This document shows, in pieces, positions 27,121 to 37,400 of a stretch of 64,000 bases of DNA; the first letter of the stretch is position 1, and each line of letters starts with the position of its first letter. The stretch spans positions 2,108,001-2,172,000 of the forward strand of contig NZ_CP117167.1 of assembly GCF_028596025.1 (NCBI RefSeq). Reading direction: 5' to 3'. The notes beneath the pieces are model-generated. The model had not been told where the DNA came from. It saw only the letters and a program-made list of their open reading frames with translations, and ran no database searches. Origin of the DNA: Mucilaginibacter jinjuensis (GTDB lineage Bacteria; Bacteroidota; Bacteroidia; Sphingobacteriales; Sphingobacteriaceae). The translations under genes and the position numbers were made by a program.

Positions 27121-28188
27121 GTGAAGAGTAAGTTTTACAGGCATTTATTGTTTTGGTTTGTCTGCTGTATGCAGGGTGCCTGGTTTGAGTACGCATGGAT
27201 CCACGACATGTTTGCGGCCAATAAAATGTGGCACGTTTGGAAGTTGGCAATTATATTCAGCCTTGCCGTACTGCCGGCAAAAATGACCCTATCTTATTAT
27301 GTGATGCAGTATTCGATCAACGATCTGCTTAGAAAGAGGGAGAGTACTGTTAAGGTTGCTGTCAAGGTTATTTTAGCAGTTATTATTTCCATATTTATTT
27401 ATCGCCTGGGGCGCTATTATATCGTTAACCCGCTGTTGTACCCAACTACAAAGTATGTTTTTTCTGATAATTTTGGCATTACGCTTTGGTTGTCGGCTTT
27501 GATTGATATTGGCTACGTGGCTGCACTGGCAGTATCCTTAACATTGCTGAGGATGCAGATCGGTCACCTCAGAACAGAGAAGCATCTGGTGAAGGATAAG
27601 CTGGAGACTGAGCTTAAGTTTCTGAAAAATCAGATCAACCCGCACTTTTTGTTCAATACGCTGAATAACATTTATGGCCTCGCCCGTAAAAAATCAGACC
27701 AAACGCCTGATGTGGTTATGAAGCTTTCGAAACTGCTTCGCTTTATGCTGTACGAATCGGGCAAGGAGTGGATTACCATTGCCGAAGAAATACGCATACT
27801 GGAAGATTATGTTGAACTGGAAAGGATAAGATATAATAACCGCCTCAAAATTTCATTTGGCAGGGAGATTGATGATAAAGAACAGCGCATTACGCCGCTC
27901 ATTCTGTTGCCGTTTGTAGAAAATGCTTTTAAACATGGCCTTAACGAAACTACAGGCAACACCTTTATAGAAATTAAGCTGGGCCTTAAAGCCGGCCGTT
28001 TAAATTTTGCCGTATACAACACGCAGGATTATAAAGGCGAAAACGAAATAACAGAGAAAATAGGGCTCAGCAACGTACGCCGCCAATTAGAATTAATGTA
28101 CCATGATTTCTCGCTGAAACTGGATAACTTGTCGGATAGTTTTAATGTAAACCTGGAGGTAAACCTAAACAGCCATGCAACAATATAA
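27121..28188 (+). CDS. LytS-type sensor histidine kinase
   Basis: 355 residues, GTG start. About four N-terminal membrane helices (LLFWFVCCMQGAWFEYAW, LAIIFSLAVLPAKM, VILAVIISIFIYRLG, LWLSALIDIGYVAALAVSLTL) lead to a His_kinase (PF06580-type) domain: FLKNQINPHFLFNTLNNIYG with phosphoacceptor His175. The ATPase part has LLPFVENAFKHGLN (N box) and GLSNVRRQLELMY. The response regulator gene overlaps its 3' end by 14 bases, so they form a two-component pair. The signal is unknown. Confidence 0.93.
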   Translation: MKSKFYRHLLFWFVCCMQGAWFEYAWIHDMFAANKMWHVWKLAIIFSLAVLPAKMTLSYYVMQYSINDLLRKRESTVKVAVKVILAVIISIFIYRLGRYYIVNPLLYPTTKYVFSDNFGITLWLSALIDIGYVAALAVSLTLLRMQIGHLRTEKHLVKDKLETELKFLKNQINPHFLFNTLNNIYGLARKKSDQTPDVVMKLSKLLRFMLYESGKEWITIAEEIRILEDYVELERIRYNNRLKISFGREIDDKEQRITPLILLPFVENAFKHGLNETTGNTFIEIKLGLKAGRLNFAVYNTQDYKGENEITEKIGLSNVRRQLELMYHDFSLKLDNLSDSFNVNLEVNLNSHATI

Positions 28189-28891
28189 TTGTATCATTAT
28201 TGAGGATGAACCCCTTGCAGCCGAAATACTGCAGGACTATATTGCTGATATCCCATTCCTGACACTCAAAAAAACGTATGGCGATGCCCTGAGTGCATTA
28301 GACGACCTGAGGTCGAACGATGTGGATCTGATCTTCCTCGATATTAACCTGCCCAAACTAAAAGGACTGGAGTTTATCCAAACGCTAAAAAATCCGCCGC
28401 ATATTATTATCACTACCGCTTATCATGAGTATGCCTTGCAGGGCTACGATCTTAATATTGTAGATTATCTGCTTAAACCCATCGAATTTAGTCGTTTTCT
28501 GCGGGCCATTAATAAATTGAAGATGTTAACCTCGGCAAAGGCTGCGGTTTCTCCGGTTTTTATCCCGAGTGATACCAATTACATGTTTGTAAACACCGGG
28601 AAAAAGAAGGTGAAGATCTACTTCAATGATATTCTGTATATCGAAAGCCTGAAAGAATACGTGCGCATTTTTACACCCGATAAAACGGTAACCACCAAAT
28701 TCCAGCTGGGCCAAATAGAAGAACAGCTCCCCAAAGCTGATTTTCTGCGTATTCATCGTTCGTTCCTGGTGGCCAAAGAGAAGATTGATGCCTTTACCAG
28801 TACCACAATGGAGATAGGGGCTAAGCAATTACCCATTGGCCGTAGTTACAAGGAATTGGTCATGAATATCCTTGATCGTACTGTGAGGTAG
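28175..28891 (+). CDS. LytTR-family response regulator
   Basis: 238 residues. Receiver domain: CIIIEDEPLAAEIL acidic pair, phosphoacceptor Asp56 in LIFLDINLPKLKG, and conserved Lys in DYLLKPIEF. C-terminal LytTR DNA-binding domain: VKIYFNDILYIESLKEYVRIFT and FLRIHRSFLVAKEKIDAF. Pairs with the overlapping histidine kinase gene. LytTR proteins bind direct repeats upstream of targets; none is identifiable here. Confidence 0.94.
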   Translation: MQQYNCIIIEDEPLAAEILQDYIADIPFLTLKKTYGDALSALDDLRSNDVDLIFLDINLPKLKGLEFIQTLKNPPHIIITTAYHEYALQGYDLNIVDYLLKPIEFSRFLRAINKLKMLTSAKAAVSPVFIPSDTNYMFVNTGKKKVKIYFNDILYIESLKEYVRIFTPDKTVTTKFQLGQIEEQLPKADFLRIHRSFLVAKEKIDAFTSTTMEIGAKQLPIGRSYKELVMNILDRTVR

Positions 28892-28924
28892 TATTACATC
28901 TTATTAGGGAGTCTAAGCACTTCT

Positions 28925-29060
28925 GTCTACCCCTTATTAAAGTTAGATGTAGTAGCACTGTCACTGCCTTCCCCTAATTTAGGGGAACACCACTGTCTGT
29001 GCAACTCGCAATGGCGTTAATAAGGGGTAGAATTTAGGTAAATCTCTGTCTCAGCAGGGT
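28925..29060. repeat. MITE-like repeat, copy A
   Basis: The inner element 28927-29030 has perfect 14-bp terminal inverted repeats CTACCCCTTATTAA / TTAATAAGGGGTAG and a central palindrome TTCCCCTAATTTAGGGGAA. The match to copy B continues outside the inverted repeats to CTCTGTCTCAGCAGGG at 29060. No transposase is present, so it would be non-autonomous. Confidence 0.85.
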
Positions 29061-29154
29061 TTCTCGGAGAGGACCCTGCGTTCTGCTTTATGGTATTTAT
29101 TTACTGTCGTAGACCTGTCCTCATACGCAGGGTCCTCTCCGAGAGACCCCGCTG
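29052..29154. repeat. 30-bp imperfect inverted repeat
   Basis: 29052-29081 and 29125-29154 are inverted copies matching at 28 of 30 positions, with the shared core CTCGGAGAGGACCCTGCGT, separated by 43 AT-rich bases. It lies between repeat copies A and B; its left edge recurs truncated after copy B. Confidence 0.85.
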
Positions 29155-29162
29155 AGGCGAAA

Positions 29163-29299
29163 GTCTACCCCCTTATTAAAGTTAGATGTAGTAGCACTGT
29201 CATTGCCTTCCCCTAATTTAGGGGAACACTACTGTCTGTGCAACTTGCAATGGCGTTAATAAGGGGTAGAATTTAGGTAAATCTCTGTCTCAGCAGGGG
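29163..29299. repeat. MITE-like repeat, copy B
   Basis: Nearly identical to copy A in the same orientation, differing at a few bases, and again ending CTCTGTCTCAGCAGGGG. The A-B arrangement with the inverted repeat between looks like a partial tandem duplication. Confidence 0.85.
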
Positions 29300-29372
29300 T
29301 AATCTCATAGCCACAAAATCCAGTTAAATTTAGATGGTATTTTGCATACGTAAAATATCCATTACTATTTGT

Positions 29373-29384
29373 GCAATCGATTGC
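29373..29384. promoter_or_regulatory. LacI-type operator GCAATCGATTGC
   Basis: Perfect 12-bp palindrome 76 bases before the CE20-like esterase start. It is one of six copies of RCAATCGATTGY in the xylan locus. Downstream spacing to a TATTTG box near 29407 suggests that it overlaps the -33 region. Confidence 0.8.
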
Positions 29385-29460
29385 TTTTTATTGAAATTTA
29401 ATTCATATTTGTTTCAACGGGCTGGCCTTAATGTCCGCAACCAATTATTAATTATTCTTC

Positions 29461-31404
29461 ATGAAATTTTATTTCAGGTTCTACGCAGTTGTTCTGGTGA
29501 TTTTTCTGCTCAGCATGCCATTTGTTTATGCAGATGTGCGCCTGCCCAAACTGGTAAGCGATAATATGGTATTGCAGCGCGATGCCAGAATTAAGCTCTG
29601 GGGCTGGGCAAACGTGGGTGAGAAGGTCGAAATAAAATTCAATCATAAAACAGGGAAGACCGTTACGGGGAATGAGGGCAAATGGACTATCATATTTCCG
29701 GCTATGAAGGCCGGTGGTCCATATACGATGGAAATATCAGCCGCGAACCATCTCTCTATCAATAATATTTTAATTGGCGATGTTTGGTTTTGCGCAGGCC
29801 AGTCAAATATGGTGATCCCGATGGAGCGTGTTAAAGAGAAGTATCCTGATGATATTGCCAGTGCCAATTATCCTGAGATCAGGAACTTTTTTATCCCTAC
29901 TGTTTCTGATGTTACGAAACTACATGACGACTTACCTCCAAGCGAATGGAAGGTAGCTACTCCGACTAATGTTCTCGACTTTGGAGCTGCTTCTTATTTC
30001 TTCGCCCGGCAGATCTATTTAAAATATCATGTACCTATTGGCATCATTAACTCAAGTGTAGGCGGTACGCCAATTGAGGCTTGGATAAGTGAAGAAGGGT
30101 TAAAGCAATTTCCCGAGTATCAGTCTAAGCTTGCCAGTTTTAAGGATACGGCTTATATAAGCAAATTGCTTGCTAAGAAACCTGCCCCGGCAAAGAAAGC
30201 AGAAACAGATAAAGGCTTAACCGGGTCTAAAACCTGGTTCGATACCACTTATGTTCCGCAGGGCTGGCATCAGTTCTGGCTGCCGGGATATTGGGCTGAC
30301 CAGGGTGTTAAAGGGTTGAATGGTACAGTTTGGTTCCGTAAAGAAATTGATCTACCTGCTTCAATGGTAGGTAAATCAGCCAAATTATTCATGGGCCGTA
30401 TTGTAGATGCCGATCAGACTTATGTGAATGGTGTTATGGTAGGGCAAATCACCTATCAATACCCGCCACGCCGGTACGAGGTGCCGCAAGGTTTGCTTAA
30501 AGCGGGTAAGAATATTATTGTTGTAAAGGTTGTTAATACGGTAGGTAAAGGTGGTTTTGTTCCTGATAAGCCTTATAACCTGGTAGTTGGTGATCAAAAG
30601 ATCGACTTGCGTGGTGACTGGCAATACAAAGTTGGTGAAGTTTTTACACCACAGGTATGGGATGGCTCGAACAATAATTTCTCTGCGCAAAATGAACCCA
30701 CAGGTTTGTATAACACCATGGTGGCGCCTGTAATTAATTATAACGTTAAAGGTTTTGTGTGGTACCAGGGCGAATCTAACGCCGGTAAGCCCGGGACATA
30801 TCAATATCTGCTGCCGGCCCTAATTAATAACTGGCGCAGCAAATGGGATAATCCTAACCTGCCGTTTATTTATGCGCAGCTGCCCAATTTTATGGAAGTG
30901 CAATATTCGCCTTCAGAAAGCCAGTGGGCAGAGTTGCGTGAGAGTCAGCTCAAAGCACTTTCGGTGCCCAATACGGGGATGGCTGTGGCTATCGATGCGG
31001 GGGAGTGGAATGATATTCACCCGCTCAGCAAAAAGCCGGTCGGAGAAAGGCTGGCATTGGCTGCCGAAAAACTGGCTTATCATGATCAGAACATAGTTTC
31101 CTCAGGTCCCATTTATCAATCAGCAAAAATTGATGGTAATAAAATTTTGCTCACTTTCAATAATATCGGCAGCGGTTTAGTTGCAAAAGATGGTGATGAA
31201 CTTCAATATTTTGCCATTGCCGGAAAAGATAAAAAGTACGTTTGGGCAAGAGCCCGTATCGAAGGCAATACCGTAGTGGTATGGAATGACGATGTAATTG
31301 ATCCGCTATATGTAAGATATGCCTGGGCCGATAATCCCGAAGGTGCTAACTTATACAATAAAGAAGGCCTGCCTGCATCGCCGTTTACAACTGATATTCA
31401 ATAA
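29461..31404 (+). CDS. Sialate O-acetylesterase-like carbohydrate acetylesterase (CE20-like)
   Basis: 647 residues with a signal peptide ending VYADVRLP. An SGNH hydrolase domain is split by an inserted jelly-roll domain. Block I is CAGQSNM (Ser115), block III WYQGESNA, and the catalytic pair is in DIHP (Asp518, His520). The insert, about residues 265-400, contains GTVWFRKEIDLPASMVGKSAKLFMGRI and resembles glycoside-hydrolase sugar-binding domains. This architecture matches CE20 xyloglucan/xylan acetylesterases as well as sialate O-acetylesterases; the xylan PUL context favours removal of acetyl groups from xylan. First gene of an operon with an operator upstream. Confidence 0.88.
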   Translation: MKFYFRFYAVVLVIFLLSMPFVYADVRLPKLVSDNMVLQRDARIKLWGWANVGEKVEIKFNHKTGKTVTGNEGKWTIIFPAMKAGGPYTMEISAANHLSINNILIGDVWFCAGQSNMVIPMERVKEKYPDDIASANYPEIRNFFIPTVSDVTKLHDDLPPSEWKVATPTNVLDFGAASYFFARQIYLKYHVPIGIINSSVGGTPIEAWISEEGLKQFPEYQSKLASFKDTAYISKLLAKKPAPAKKAETDKGLTGSKTWFDTTYVPQGWHQFWLPGYWADQGVKGLNGTVWFRKEIDLPASMVGKSAKLFMGRIVDADQTYVNGVMVGQITYQYPPRRYEVPQGLLKAGKNIIVVKVVNTVGKGGFVPDKPYNLVVGDQKIDLRGDWQYKVGEVFTPQVWDGSNNNFSAQNEPTGLYNTMVAPVINYNVKGFVWYQGESNAGKPGTYQYLLPALINNWRSKWDNPNLPFIYAQLPNFMEVQYSPSESQWAELRESQLKALSVPNTGMAVAIDAGEWNDIHPLSKKPVGERLALAAEKLAYHDQNIVSSGPIYQSAKIDGNKILLTFNNIGSGLVAKDGDELQYFAIAGKDKKYVWARARIEGNTVVVWNDDVIDPLYVRYAWADNPEGANLYNKEGLPASPFTTDIQ

Positions 31405-31416
31405 GATTTATAATTT

Positions 31417-32931
31417 ATGAGGTATTTATTTACACTCGTTTTATCAGGATTAGCGCTGCAAACTGTGGCGCAAAACCCGTCGCCGGTTACTTTTACTGCC
31501 GAACAGGATCATCAGAATATGATGAACCAGTTGGGTATTAAATCCCTGAGGCCGGGGCCGAGCGGTGATAATACCGCCCCAAACCATGCTAATTATGATG
31601 AAGCTTTAGCAAACCCTTACCCTGAATTGCCGGAAGTATTAACATTGAAAAACGGCAAAAAAGTAACCACACCCGAAATGTGGTGGAAACAGCGACGTCC
31701 CGAAATTGTGGAAGATATGGAGCGCGAGGTTTACGGCCGCATCCCTAAAAATGTACCTAAAGTAACCTGGACGGTTAAGGTAGTTGATAAAGAATATGTT
31801 GGCTTTACCCCGGTTATCGCCAAACAGTTAATCGGTCACGTAGATAATTCAGCCTGTCCGCTTATTGATGTAGATATTAAAATGACGCTGGTACTACCTG
31901 CCAATGCTAAAGGGCCGGTTCCTGTGCTCATGATGTTTGGCCGTAATGTATTACCTACACCAGCACAACCCAGTCCCGAGGATTTAGAGAAGATCAATAA
32001 TGCCATGAAGAAGCTATTGATTCAGACTGATCCCGAATTGAAGTCTATCTTCGAACAATATCCTGCTTATCAACCTATTGCTTCACAAGTACCGGTATTT
32101 GGTGCACCGAGGCCAGCCGGCGATCCGCCATCAACACAACAACTAATTGCCGATGGTTGGGGCTATGTAATGATAGACCCGGCAAGTATCCAGGCTGACA
32201 ATGGAGCTGGTTTAACACGGGGAATTATTGGTTTAGTAAACAAAGGCCAGCCCCGCAAACCTGATGATTGGGGTGCATTACGTGCCTGGGCCTGGGGAGC
32301 AGCGCGTGGCCTGGATTATTTAGAAACTGACCCCAGTGTAGATAGCAAACATGTTGGTATAGAAGGTGTTTCGCGTTATGGTAAAGCCGCTTTAGTGACT
32401 TTAGCTTTTGAGTCGAGGTTTGCCATGGGCTTAATCGGTTCATCGGGCGAAGGCGGTGCCAAGCTTCACCGCCGTAATTTTGGCGAGGCTGTTGAGAGCC
32501 TTACCGGCGGCGAATACTACTGGATGGCCGGTAACTTTATGAAATATGGCGCGGCTGAAGCTACATTTGGTAGCAAAACGGCTAAAGATCTGCCGGTTGA
32601 TGCACATGAGCTCATTGCTTTATGTGCGCCGCGATTAACCTTCATCAGCTACGGCGACCCGGCACAGGGTGATGCCAAATGGCTGGATCAGCAGGGGAGT
32701 TATATGGCCGCCGTTGCAGCTGGTCCGGTTTTTAAATTGCTGGGTGCAAGGGACCTGGGTGTATCAAGTGATTATTATACAGAAAAAATGCCGGCTATTA
32801 ATGTTGGCCCAATAGGCGGCGAATTGGCCTGGCGGCAGCACGATGGCGGCCATACCGATGCCCCAAATATGAAATATTTTATTCAATGGTCCGATCAATT
32901 GATTAACCATAATGCTTCTTCGGCACATTAA
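31417..32931 (+). CDS. CE15 4-O-methyl-glucuronoyl methylesterase
   Basis: 504 residues with a short signal peptide (ending TVAQN). An alpha/beta hydrolase with CE15 motifs: nucleophile Ser319 in GVSRYGKAAL, downstream GSSGEGGAKLHRRNFGEAVE, and catalytic His479 in DGGHTDAPN. The N-terminal MWWKQRRPEIVEDMEREVYGRIP is typical of bacterial CE15. These enzymes cut the ester between lignin and glucuronate side chains of xylan. GH115 alpha-glucuronidase in the same locus would act next. Twelve bases separate it from the preceding gene. Confidence 0.92.
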   Translation: MRYLFTLVLSGLALQTVAQNPSPVTFTAEQDHQNMMNQLGIKSLRPGPSGDNTAPNHANYDEALANPYPELPEVLTLKNGKKVTTPEMWWKQRRPEIVEDMEREVYGRIPKNVPKVTWTVKVVDKEYVGFTPVIAKQLIGHVDNSACPLIDVDIKMTLVLPANAKGPVPVLMMFGRNVLPTPAQPSPEDLEKINNAMKKLLIQTDPELKSIFEQYPAYQPIASQVPVFGAPRPAGDPPSTQQLIADGWGYVMIDPASIQADNGAGLTRGIIGLVNKGQPRKPDDWGALRAWAWGAARGLDYLETDPSVDSKHVGIEGVSRYGKAALVTLAFESRFAMGLIGSSGEGGAKLHRRNFGEAVESLTGGEYYWMAGNFMKYGAAEATFGSKTAKDLPVDAHELIALCAPRLTFISYGDPAQGDAKWLDQQGSYMAAVAAGPVFKLLGARDLGVSSDYYTEKMPAINVGPIGGELAWRQHDGGHTDAPNMKYFIQWSDQLINHNASSAH

Positions 32932-32960
32932 TTATCTTAGTTTTTTTAACCATCAACAAA

Positions 32961-33770
32961 ATGAATTGTAAGTACCTGTTATCGTTATTAATTGTATTTA
33001 GTGTTATAACTGTAAAGGCGCAGAATGCCAATACCTGGAATAATAAGCAATGCGCAGTAGTACTAACGTATGATGATGCAATCGATATCGACCTTGATAA
33101 TGTGGTACCAGCATTAGATTCGATGAAGTTTAAAGGTACTTTCTACTTAATCGGTTCATCACCAGTAGTAAATAACAGAATAGAGGATTGGCGATTGGCA
33201 GCCAAACACGGGCACGAGTTAGGCAACCATACCCTGTATCATCCATGCGATGGCAGTTTACCCGGTCGAGGATTTGTTACCCCGGCTACAGATTTGAGTA
33301 AATATACCGTTGCACGTGCTGTAAGTGAGGCGCGGATCAACAACACTTTATTAAAAGCTATTGATGGCAAGGATAAAAGAACTTTTGCCTACCCATGCGG
33401 TGATACAAAAATAGGGGATACACTTTTCTATAATTACTTAAAGAAAGATTTTGTGGCTGCACGGGGTGTGATGCCTGGCTTACAAAAGATAAACGAAGTA
33501 AATCTTGATAACGTGCAATGCTACGCGATCAACGGCCAAAATGCTGATTATATGATTGATCTGGTGAAAAAAGCCATGAATACACATACGCTACTGGTAT
33601 TCCTTTTTCATGGCGTTGGCGGAGGGCATAACCTTAATGTTGGTTTAAGCGACCACAGCAAACTGCTGCATTTCCTCAAGCAAAATCAAAAAGACATTTG
33701 GGTTACTACCATGGTTGATGCTGCTACTTATATCCGGCAACATCAAACCCAAACGTCACCAGCTCAGTAA
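32961..33770 (+). CDS. CE4-family polysaccharide deacetylase (probable acetylxylan esterase)
   Basis: 269 residues, signal peptide ending TVKAQ. NodB-homology motifs: AVVLTYDDAID (motif 1, Asp38-Asp39), HELGNHTLYHP (motif 2, metal-binding His90 and His94) and FAYPCGDTK (motif 3). CE4 enzymes remove N- or O-acetyl groups with a divalent metal; in a xylan locus, O-acetylxylan is the likely substrate. Third gene of the esterase operon, with a hairpin after it. Confidence 0.88.
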   Translation: MNCKYLLSLLIVFSVITVKAQNANTWNNKQCAVVLTYDDAIDIDLDNVVPALDSMKFKGTFYLIGSSPVVNNRIEDWRLAAKHGHELGNHTLYHPCDGSLPGRGFVTPATDLSKYTVARAVSEARINNTLLKAIDGKDKRTFAYPCGDTKIGDTLFYNYLKKDFVAARGVMPGLQKINEVNLDNVQCYAINGQNADYMIDLVKKAMNTHTLLVFLFHGVGGGHNLNVGLSDHSKLLHFLKQNQKDIWVTTMVDAATYIRQHQTQTSPAQ

Positions 33771-33794
33771 AATAATATTACTTTCTTAAATATT

Positions 33795-33827
33795 GTACGG
33801 CTATGCACCATAAGTGCATAACCGTAC
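33795..33827 (+). terminator. Hairpin after the esterase operon
   Basis: GTACGGCTATGCAC (33795-33808) pairs with 33814-33827 except for one mismatch. There is no T-run, so termination strength is uncertain. Confidence 0.5.
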
Positions 33828-34406
33828 CTGTATTTGAGCAGTGGTTTGCCTTTGAACTGCTTGAATAATGAGAAAATATTAGTGTTTTTCTGACAATTAT
33901 AACTCCCTTTCTCAGAGTTCGATAAGTGTATTTATTACGCTAAGTTAATGTAAACATGCTTGTGTAATGGAAATACCAAAACTTAGCATATACACTCCTT
34001 GTATTAGTTAAAATGACTGTTTTTATGATGGTATTTTTGTTGGTATATTTTCATTTATAATTCATTTTATTAATAATAATCAAATAAAATCTTGATATAA
34101 ATAAAATTATATCGACCTAAAATGCGATTTATAAGAATTATTCATAAATCGTATTTTGTTTATGCAATCGATTGTATTTTATGATAGTTTTACATTAACC
34201 AATTACACAGAATACCAATTATTTGCCCGAAGCTATTTCGGCATCCTTATAAACCGGGTAATACCGAAACTAAATTGAAGAGCTCATGAAAAAAGTTACT
34301 TGATAGATAGTACCCCATGCCTAAAACAAGGATTGTTTGCATGGTCTGCTATTTGGCCCCCACCAAATGATGAAAAAATAACGCCTCTAAACCCAAACTA
34401 TAAATT
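33828..34406. other. Long AT-rich leader region of susC
   Basis: 579 bases with no ORF of note. It contains the LacI-type operator at 34164-34175 and a leader of over 200 bases between that site and the susC start. AT-rich composition hides any promoter box with certainty. Confidence 0.6.
34164..34175. promoter_or_regulatory. LacI-type operator GCAATCGATTGT
   Basis: Same palindrome as at 29373, 231 bases upstream of the SusC start. A TACATTAA box 16 bases after the TTG of the site could be its promoter, giving a susC transcript with a long 5' leader. Confidence 0.75.
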
Positions 34407-37400
34407 ATGAAAAGACAATTACTCAAAAACTGCTTGAAAGCAATGCTTATACTGATAAGTATGAGTTTGTTTTCATTATCACTCTATGCCCAGTCCAGGA
34501 AAATAACCGGGACGGTATTGGACGAGAAAAACAACCCGCTTATTGGTTCTACTGTAAAATTGAAGTCGGGTAGGCTTACTACCAGTACAGATGCCAACGG
34601 TAAATTCTCTATCAATGTTCCTAATACAGAAACAGCCTTATTAATAACCTATATAGGTTATGTAGATCAGGAGGTGCCGGTTAATGGCCAGAGCGCCAAT
34701 TTGCAGGTTAAATTATCGCAAAGCAGCCGCAGCTTAAATGATGTAGTGGTTGTTGGATATGGTACCCAACGCAAAAAAGATGTTACCGGTTCGGTAGCTT
34801 CTATCAATTCTGCAAGTTTACAGGAGGTGCCTGCGTCAAACGTAGGCGATCAGCTTAAAGGGCGTATTGCAGGTTTGGATATTACCAGTACCAGCAGCGC
34901 ACCGGGTGCAGTAAGCCAGATACGTTTACGTGGCGAGCGTTCGTTTGCAACATCTAACAGCAATGCCAATAACCAAAACGGACCATTGTTTGTTGTAGAT
35001 GGTATCCCGTTTATTGGCGGTACTTTAAACGATATTAATCAGGATGATATTGCCAGCATCGATGTTTTAAAAGATGCATCAGCTGCGGCCATTTATGGTT
35101 CAAGGGCATCAGGTGGTGTAATTATCATCACCACTAAACGAGGCCGTACAGGTAAAGCAGTAGTAAGCTATGACGGTTATTACGGAGTAAGCCATATTAC
35201 TGATGAGTATCCTGTTATGAATGGTGCGCAATACACCGACTTTAAAAATCAATCTATTGCCGGTAACACCGGAAGCTCACCTAATAGTACAGCTTATCCG
35301 TTTACCACTGCCGAACTTGCAGGTATTGCAAACGGTACCAGTACAGACTGGCAAAAACTGATTTACAGAACCGGTTTTACTACAGATCATCAACTAAATA
35401 TATCTGGTGGTAATGAGTCAACTCAATTTGCAATCAGCACAGGGTATCATAAAGAAGAGGGTATCCAATATGGTCAGGATTTCGACCGCGGGTCATTACG
35501 TGCTGCAATTGACCACACTATTAGTGATCGTATTAAAGTTGGTGTAACCACTTTCCAAACGCTAACACATACTAATGGTGCAAATTTATCTCCATTATAT
35601 AATACGGTAGCTATAAGCCCGCTAACATCTCCGTATAATGCCGATGGCTCAATTAATGTGTTCCCGATGACGGGTTCGGTTGATCAGCCAAACCGTATTA
35701 ACCCTTTAACTATCCGCAATCAATATATCCAGAACCTCAACAGAAAATTATACTCTTTTAACACCATATATGGTGAGGTTAAAATTATTGATGGTTTAAA
35801 ATACCGTTTTAATGCGGCTTTAACGTATGGCCAAAACCAGGGCAATAACTATTTGCCGGTAAGTACTTTGTATAATACAGCAACTTCGCCAACACAAACC
35901 TCTGAGAGTGTTGCCAATTCTGAAAACTATACCTGGTTGCTTGAAAACATCCTGACTTACGATAAAACATTCGGTCAGAAACACCACATTACCTTTACCG
36001 GTTTATACAGTACAGAAAAGGATCATAGCCAGGGTTTACAGGTTTACGGAACAGGTTCGCCGGCCGATTATATCCAGAGTTATAACCTTTTCCTGGCTAA
36101 CCAGGTTAACTTTTCATCTACCAACCAGCCAACTTATGCCGACAGAGGTTTAATCTCTTATATGGCACGTGTAAACTATGCATTTGAAGGTAAATACCTG
36201 CTAACAGCTACTGTGCGCAGTGATGGTTCATCAGTGTTAGACCCTAAACATCAGTATTACACCTATCCGGCGTTTGCTCTGGGATGGAACATCGACCAGG
36301 AAAAATTTATGAAGAGCTTAACCTTCGTAAACTCCTTGAAATTAAGAGCAGGTTATGGTGTAACTGCCGATCAGAACGTTGCCCCTTATCAAATTTTGGG
36401 TAACCTGAGCAGCAATGCTTACAACTTTGGCTCAACCGGCCAAAACGGCTACCTGGTAACTAACCTGGCCAGTTCATTAAAATTTGAACATACCAATAAC
36501 TATAACCTGGGTGTTGATTTCGGTTTGTTTAACAGCCGATTGACCGGTTCAGTTGATGTTTACAAACAAAAAACATACGATATTTTACAGGTAGAATCAT
36601 TGCCGCCAAGTAATGGTGCCGGTTCTACAACGGTTAACGCCGGTAACTCAAAAGGCCAGGGCTTAGAAATTTCGTTAAGCAGTATCAACATCAGAAACGC
36701 AGGTGGTTTTGGCTGGACAAGTGATTTCAACATTGCATTTGCCAGAAGCTCGATCGTATCATTACATGATAACTTGCAAGCCGACGTAACTAACGGTTGG
36801 TTTGTTGGGCAGCCATTTAACGTAATTTATGACTATAAGAAAATAGGTATCTGGCAAACCAATGAAGCAGCGCAAGCGGCTGTTTATGGCGAGAAACCAG
36901 GCCAGGTTAAAGTGCAGGACGTAAATGGTGATGGTAAAATTAACTCAAGTGATTTGCAAATACTGGGCAACTATGCGCCTAAGTATACTGCGGGCTTCAC
37001 CAATAAATTTACCTATAAAAACTTCGACCTGTCTTTCGTAGCATTTGCACGTATGGGGCAAAAAGTGGCAGTTACCTACCTTGGTGCTGATGCAGGCTCT
37101 GCCGGTTACCCATTCTTTAACCAGGGCCGTGTAAACCAGGTTAAGGTAAACTACTGGACACCAGCTAACCCAACTAATGATTTCCCTCGCCCTGATGCTA
37201 ATTTAAGCGGGCCTATGTATGCCTCTACTTTACAATACCGCGATGGTTCATTTATTAAAATGCGCAGCATCAACTTTGGTTATACCGTACCAGGCAGAAT
37301 AATCAAAAAGGCAGGCTTTAGCTCATTGCATATTTATGCAACCTGCGCCAATCCGTTCATCATTTACTCGCCGTTGGTTAAAGATCACCTTGGCATCGAT

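Noticed and set aside
29334..29564. 76-codon plus-strand ORF over the operator before the CE20-like gene
   Set aside because: Overlaps the true start of the esterase in another frame and crosses the operator/promoter region.
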